Positions 60,047 to 64,000 of a stretch of 64,000 bases of DNA are shown piece after piece. The first letter of the stretch is position 1, and each line of letters starts with the position of its first letter. The stretch is from Toxoplasma gondii ME49 (taxonomy: Eukaryota > Apicomplexa > Conoidasida > Eucoccidiorida > Sarcocystidae): contig NC_031477.1 of NCBI RefSeq assembly GCF_000006565.2, positions 1,272,043 to 1,336,042 of the forward strand, written 5' to 3'. The notes beneath the pieces were generated by a model, which searched no databases, was not told where the DNA came from, and saw only the letters and a program-made list of their open reading frames with translations. Position numbers and translations under genes: made by a program.

Positions 60047-63000
60047 ATGATGCCACCTCGCCGAAAAAAGGCGGCTAAAAGGGTGCTTCCGTCAATCTAC
60101 AGAACTATTGCTCTCGTGTTTCTACGAGCCATAGGCTCACACCTGAGAAATGCAAATTATTCAAATTCGGATCAGTCGTACTTGTTGACAAATTCAAGTC
60201 GGTCGGTCCCGTTAGATGCGCCCATCTTGTTGCACATATCTGTAAGTTTTGGTTCTGACAGATCACGTGCGGAGTCATGTTTCTTTTGGTATTACACTAG
60301 TCTGCTGCGAATCCTTAGTGCCAAGAATGGTCTGCTGAGACCAACACTCCGTTGGACATACTTATTGTTTGGAAGATCGTTTAAATGGGACCCTCCGTGC
60401 GCCGATTTGGTGCTGCTTACTGGAGGTACACTTGTACAGGCATTGTTTGGAAGTCTCATTTTTATTCCAGGAGGCTTGTTCATCACAGTTGCTCAAGCCA
60501 TTCAAATAACAGCCATTCTCAGAATTTACTTTCTCACACATCGGCAACGTCCTTCAACAATGAATCGCCTGTTAGAGATCCAACCGGAAGACAAGGGCAT
60601 CATCATTTCCCAGTCAAAGCTTATCGTCGTTAACGGGGGCGCCTGTGATTTTTACACTATCAGTCTGGCAGAACGCGTTGACACTCCAGTAGTGATATCG
60701 ATCCGTGCAACATTCGGAGAGGTCGTTGTTTCTCCAGATACACTTCAAATCAAGCCAGAGGAATACGACAAACCCAGAAGGATTGTCGTCATTGGGTGAG
60801 GTTTCACACAGGTACCGACAGAAGAGAGACCGCGATGTCACCTCAGAGAGAGACGGGATTAATTAGTAGCATGTGGCGCTTTACGCAGTGAGAAGGCAGC
60901 TCGGAGAGTCCAGAACGGATCGCCACAAAATAAGCGAGAAGCCACACGCTGCCTCACAAACGTCCAACGCTTCATCGATCTCGAACTGTCAGACGTTCAC
61001 ATCTGACACCAGAGTTTTGCGAAAACGGTGCCTGCACGGTGTGTTCTACCAGCCGCTGCAGGGAGATGACCGAAGCCCTGTCTTCATGGAGTGTTACCTG
61101 TGGAAGAGAAGCACCTCTTTTCATTTTGGTAATTACTTCCTCTAACGGAATCTAATCTCCATCGAAGATACTGTTTTGGATTCTCTTTGCCATCAACCGC
61201 CACTTGTGACCTGACAGAGGCAAAAATAGAGAGGTGTCCGATTCGCCTGAGGAAGACAGCAGCACGACAGAGCTCCTCCACTACGTGACGAGCAAAACGC
61301 CTGCATACGATGGCCTTGCCTTCCGGTTGACGGTCGTTCTCGTCTCGACTAGCGGGGCAATTCTCAGGTCCTTCGGAAATAACCTGCATTTCCAACTTGC
61401 CCACCAGAATACAAACAAGAAGAGTCAAACGAATCCACAGAAGGTGAATTAGATCACTACTTTAGCGCGGTAACTCACTTCAGCACCAGTTCCCCTTCCC
61501 CTCACATGCATGGCCACTACACAAGTATACCTCCAACTATCAGAACCACCACAAAGCCAAGGAGCACCACACTGGTCCACACCCACCCCACTCTAGCTGG
61601 GGCACTGCAAAGCCGTGCGTAGACTCGTCCCTGCCCATTTGGCAATTGAAGAGACGTGTCTCAGATTCAGAACACATAAGCCGCTCCACTTTCCGTTTAT
61701 CGTTTCAGCTGTCTCGCCACACTGAACATTCAGCCTCACTACAGTTGCTACCGTACTACATGCACCTCCTGTCGGTTTCCGATACTACTTTCTCTCTCAC
61801 TCTTTTACTTGTTCCATGCGGCCATCCTTTCTCCATAGTTCCTGGTCTGTCTCTCCTGGCTGCTCCGTTTTTGCCAGCTTCTGGGGTTGCCGGCGAAAAC
61901 GACGGTGCCTCAAGTCTCGAGCGGTGCGCGACACACATGCGCAGTGTTGCAAGATGGCACTTTGTTCGGATGGGGAGATGGCAGCGAAGGACAGCTCGCT
62001 CTGCCCCTCTCCTCGGGGGGCTCTGGGCGGACTGCGGATGTGTGTACAGGCAACCCCCGTAAAGATGGAACGCTGGGAAGTGCCAGCAGCTCTTGCCTTG
62101 CTCCCCAACCGCCCACGAAGTCGGCACGAACACACAATGTAGTGGCTTCTCCAGAATCACGGCGAGCCCCTCTCAGCCGGTCCCGGGGCCTCACACACGT
62201 CCCCGGAGGTCCGCCAGGTTCCCCCCGGGCCAGGGCGGGGACATCCGGGCTTGTGGTGGCTCCTGTGCCGCGACTCATATCAGCTCTAGAGGGCGAATTC
62301 GTTGTGCAGGTGAGGAGAAAGGTCAGGGTTTGGACGGGGGATGTTCGGAACCGCCTGTGTCACAAAAAAACTCTCGCTGTCTGTCTGCAAGACTCCAAGC
62401 TCCCAGACGGGTTGGATTACAACACTTGCTTAGTGTCACCTTCGGCAGAGAAGAACGTTGCGGGTCAAGCACACACACACACACAAACTAAAAACGCCTG
62501 AATTGTAGGAAAGGAGGACTGCGGCTCCGAGACACCAACCCTTCGCAATAGGTGATGCCAACTGAACCAGCGCGTGTTTACTTGCCACTAGACTTCGTGG
62601 AAAAGACCGCATGCATGTCAAGAACCACAGCTGTTGTTATGGACGCACGGGAACAACCGTGAATCGTTTCGGCTTACCCAGGAGTGTGCGGTTACATTGA
62701 TAGAATTAGGGTTTCCGCTCATGCACAACTCCCATTTTGATGGAGGGCAACTGGGATTCCTCACAGTTTCTCTCCCTCTTCAGGTCGGATGCGGAGAGGC
62801 ACACACATTGATTCTGACTTTACAAGGAACGATGTATGCGTTCGGCAACGCCCGTAAGCACCGGCACTGGCAAGCCGAGTCTACGAGGGCCTGGCGTCCA
62901 AAAGGTTGTTGCGTCGTACTACTTTAGACAGAGGCTAGCTTGACAGTTTCTCAGCTTTTCTAATAAGGCCGTTGAGACTGTGCTTGGCCATCTACAGCGG

Positions 63001-64000
63001 CGATTCAGAGAGAGCCTCACGAAAACGCGGAGTAGATCAGACCCTGCTGCAAGACCTAGACCTTTCTGCACGGATTGCGAGCTTGGGCTATAGCTTCTGC
63101 CCTAGAGGAAACTTTGGATCTCCAACCGCATCTGCATCATTCCAGTAAAGAATTCCCGACTTTCAGTATCGTAACCGAATTGGTGTTTGTTTGGAAGCTG
63201 TAGCCCTGAAACTGTTGGTGGAGGGCAGGCAAAGAACACATCCGGTAGTGCGGTCTGGCATTAGAGGCCATTCTATCAAGTTAAAACGTTGCTTATGGAC
63301 CAACACTACGCCTCCACTGTGTCTGTCACTGTATAGAAAACGGCCGGCTTGGCATTCCGCGTCCAGTAGATGCGCTGGGGTCCCCGTCGGATGACCAAGG
63401 ACTGGCGTCACTTCACAGGATCCGCGAGAGAGGCGGCCTCTATGCGAACTATTCGGTTCCTCAACTCATCACTGGAATTCCCAAAGTTCGTGTCATCACC
63501 GTAGGCGCTGCCTTCAACGCATGCATCGGTGAGGGAACCTCGAAACCCCAAACGACTGCAATTTACAAATAACGACGAACTATGAACCACACAACATGAA
63601 AACAACTAGGCATTCTACCCGACGCCCTCATGGCCCATGCAGTTCACAAATGCTGGCGGACTCTGCTTCCGCTGGCGTTACATTACACCCTCTGCTCTCT
63701 CATGGCGCTTCCTGTTCGTCCCCTAACTAACTCGACTAGAGTATTTTTCCGCTGGCAGCTCCTTAGCATACGGTCGCTTGCCCGGCACTGTAGTGCTCGT
63801 CTAAATGGTATTGTCTTTTCTTGAAAACCGAAATGTCTCCTCTCCAGATGATCGCGACTGTCTGTATACCTGGGGGTCGAACGCCGCTGGGCAGCTCGGT
63901 CTTGGCCACACTGACGATGTGTGGCAACCCCAGAAGGTCGAGACGTTCAAAATCCCTCTTTTGCAAGTGAGACATCTCAGACTGTCGATCGGACGGGAGT
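60047..64000 (+). CDS. Calx-beta-like plus RCC1-repeat protein (3' end outside the window)
   Basis: A multi-exon gene: 60047-60795, 61230-61443, 61878-62309, 62784-62853, 63370-63528, 63848-63966, with a donor at 63967 leading off the edge. All phases agree. Exon 1 ends in a beta-rich block (KLIVVNGGACDFYTISLAER, VVVSPDTLQIKPEEYDKPRR) that continues in exon 2 (DSPEEDSSTTELLHYVTSKT, PAYDGLAFRLTVVL), the pattern of a Calx-beta-like Ig fold. From exon 3 come RCC1 blades: VSSGARHTCAVLQDGTLFGW then GDGSEGQLALP; VGCGEAHTLILTLQGTMYAF; VRVITVGAAFNACI; and DCLYTWGSNAAGQLGLGHTD. The first blade holds an insertion of about 90 low-complexity residues. RCC1 propellers bind proteins or act as nucleotide-exchange factors; the target is not evident. 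The first 170 or so residues of exon 1 look less coding and the true start may be at a later internal acceptor. Confidence 0.5.
62469..62486. repeat. AC dinucleotide microsatellite
   Basis: A short (AC)n run in the intron between the third and fourth RCC1-gene exons. Confidence 0.5.

Noticed and set aside
61756..62278. Long open frames on both strands across the RCC1 exon
   Set aside because: Only the plus-strand frame carries the RCC1 blade motifs; the others are antisense or shifted reflections of a GC-rich exon.
1..64000. tRNA, rRNA, CRISPR and transposon signatures
   Set aside because: I looked for tRNA TPsiC-like words, rRNA blocks, regular spaced repeats, and transposase or reverse-transcriptase motifs and found none that held up.

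Overview
The window is nuclear DNA of an apicomplexan, most likely a cyst-forming coccidian (Sarcocystidae, the Toxoplasma/Neospora/Besnoitia group). The evidence is short GT-AG introns in nearly every conserved gene, a rhoptry-type protein kinase, a CFAP161-type flagellar gene (coccidian male gametes are flagellated), ribosomal-protein promoter words of the kind described in Toxoplasma gondii, and long non-coding spacers with microsatellites. No species is claimed. Gene models were built by hand from splice signals, reading-frame phase across junctions and family motifs, so exon edges marked uncertain should be treated that way.

Layout, left to right. 0.3-5.8 kb (-): a multi-exon, multi-membrane M50 (site-2-protease-like) metalloprotease. 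9.0-18.8 kb: two glutathione-peroxidase genes, both on -, with a tetraspanin-like membrane protein on + between them. The right copy keeps the catalytic residues. The left copy has lost the cysteine, Trp and Asn. 19.1-21.4 kb (-): a poorly resolved membrane-protein gene. 21.7-27.2 kb (+): an eight-exon DEAD-box helicase with an EEAD motif II. 28.2-31.2 kb (-): a six-exon CFAP161 homologue. 32.7-34.1 kb (-): a rhoptry-type kinase. 36.2-39.3 kb (-): a six-exon TMEM43 homologue. 39.3-43.5 kb: unresolved. 43.5-45.7 kb (+): a large protein with a CxxC element, a coiled coil and a C-terminal PH-like region. 47.9-49.3 kb (+): ribosomal protein eL31. 50.3-51.0 kb (-) and 57.0-57.7 kb (+): two candidate secreted proteins. 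53.6-56.0 kb (-): ribosomal protein uS2/RPSA, with promoter motifs upstream. 60.0-64.0 kb (+): a gene joining a Calx-beta-like module to RCC1 repeats, running off the right edge.

These are independent eukaryotic transcription units, not an operon. They cover peroxide metabolism (GPX pair), membrane biology (M50 protease, tetraspanin-like protein, TMEM43), the axoneme (CFAP161), secretion and host interaction (rhoptry kinase, secreted candidates) and translation (eL31, uS2). The observations most worth following are the GPX pseudoenzyme beside its active paralogue, the Calx-beta/RCC1 fusion, the tetraspanin-like protein with a very large loop, the EEAD helicase, and the partly copied exon end with a destroyed splice donor in the M50 gene.

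[Form note: the original answer gave no confidence values; the 0.5 on every feature is a placeholder required by the schema, not an estimate.]
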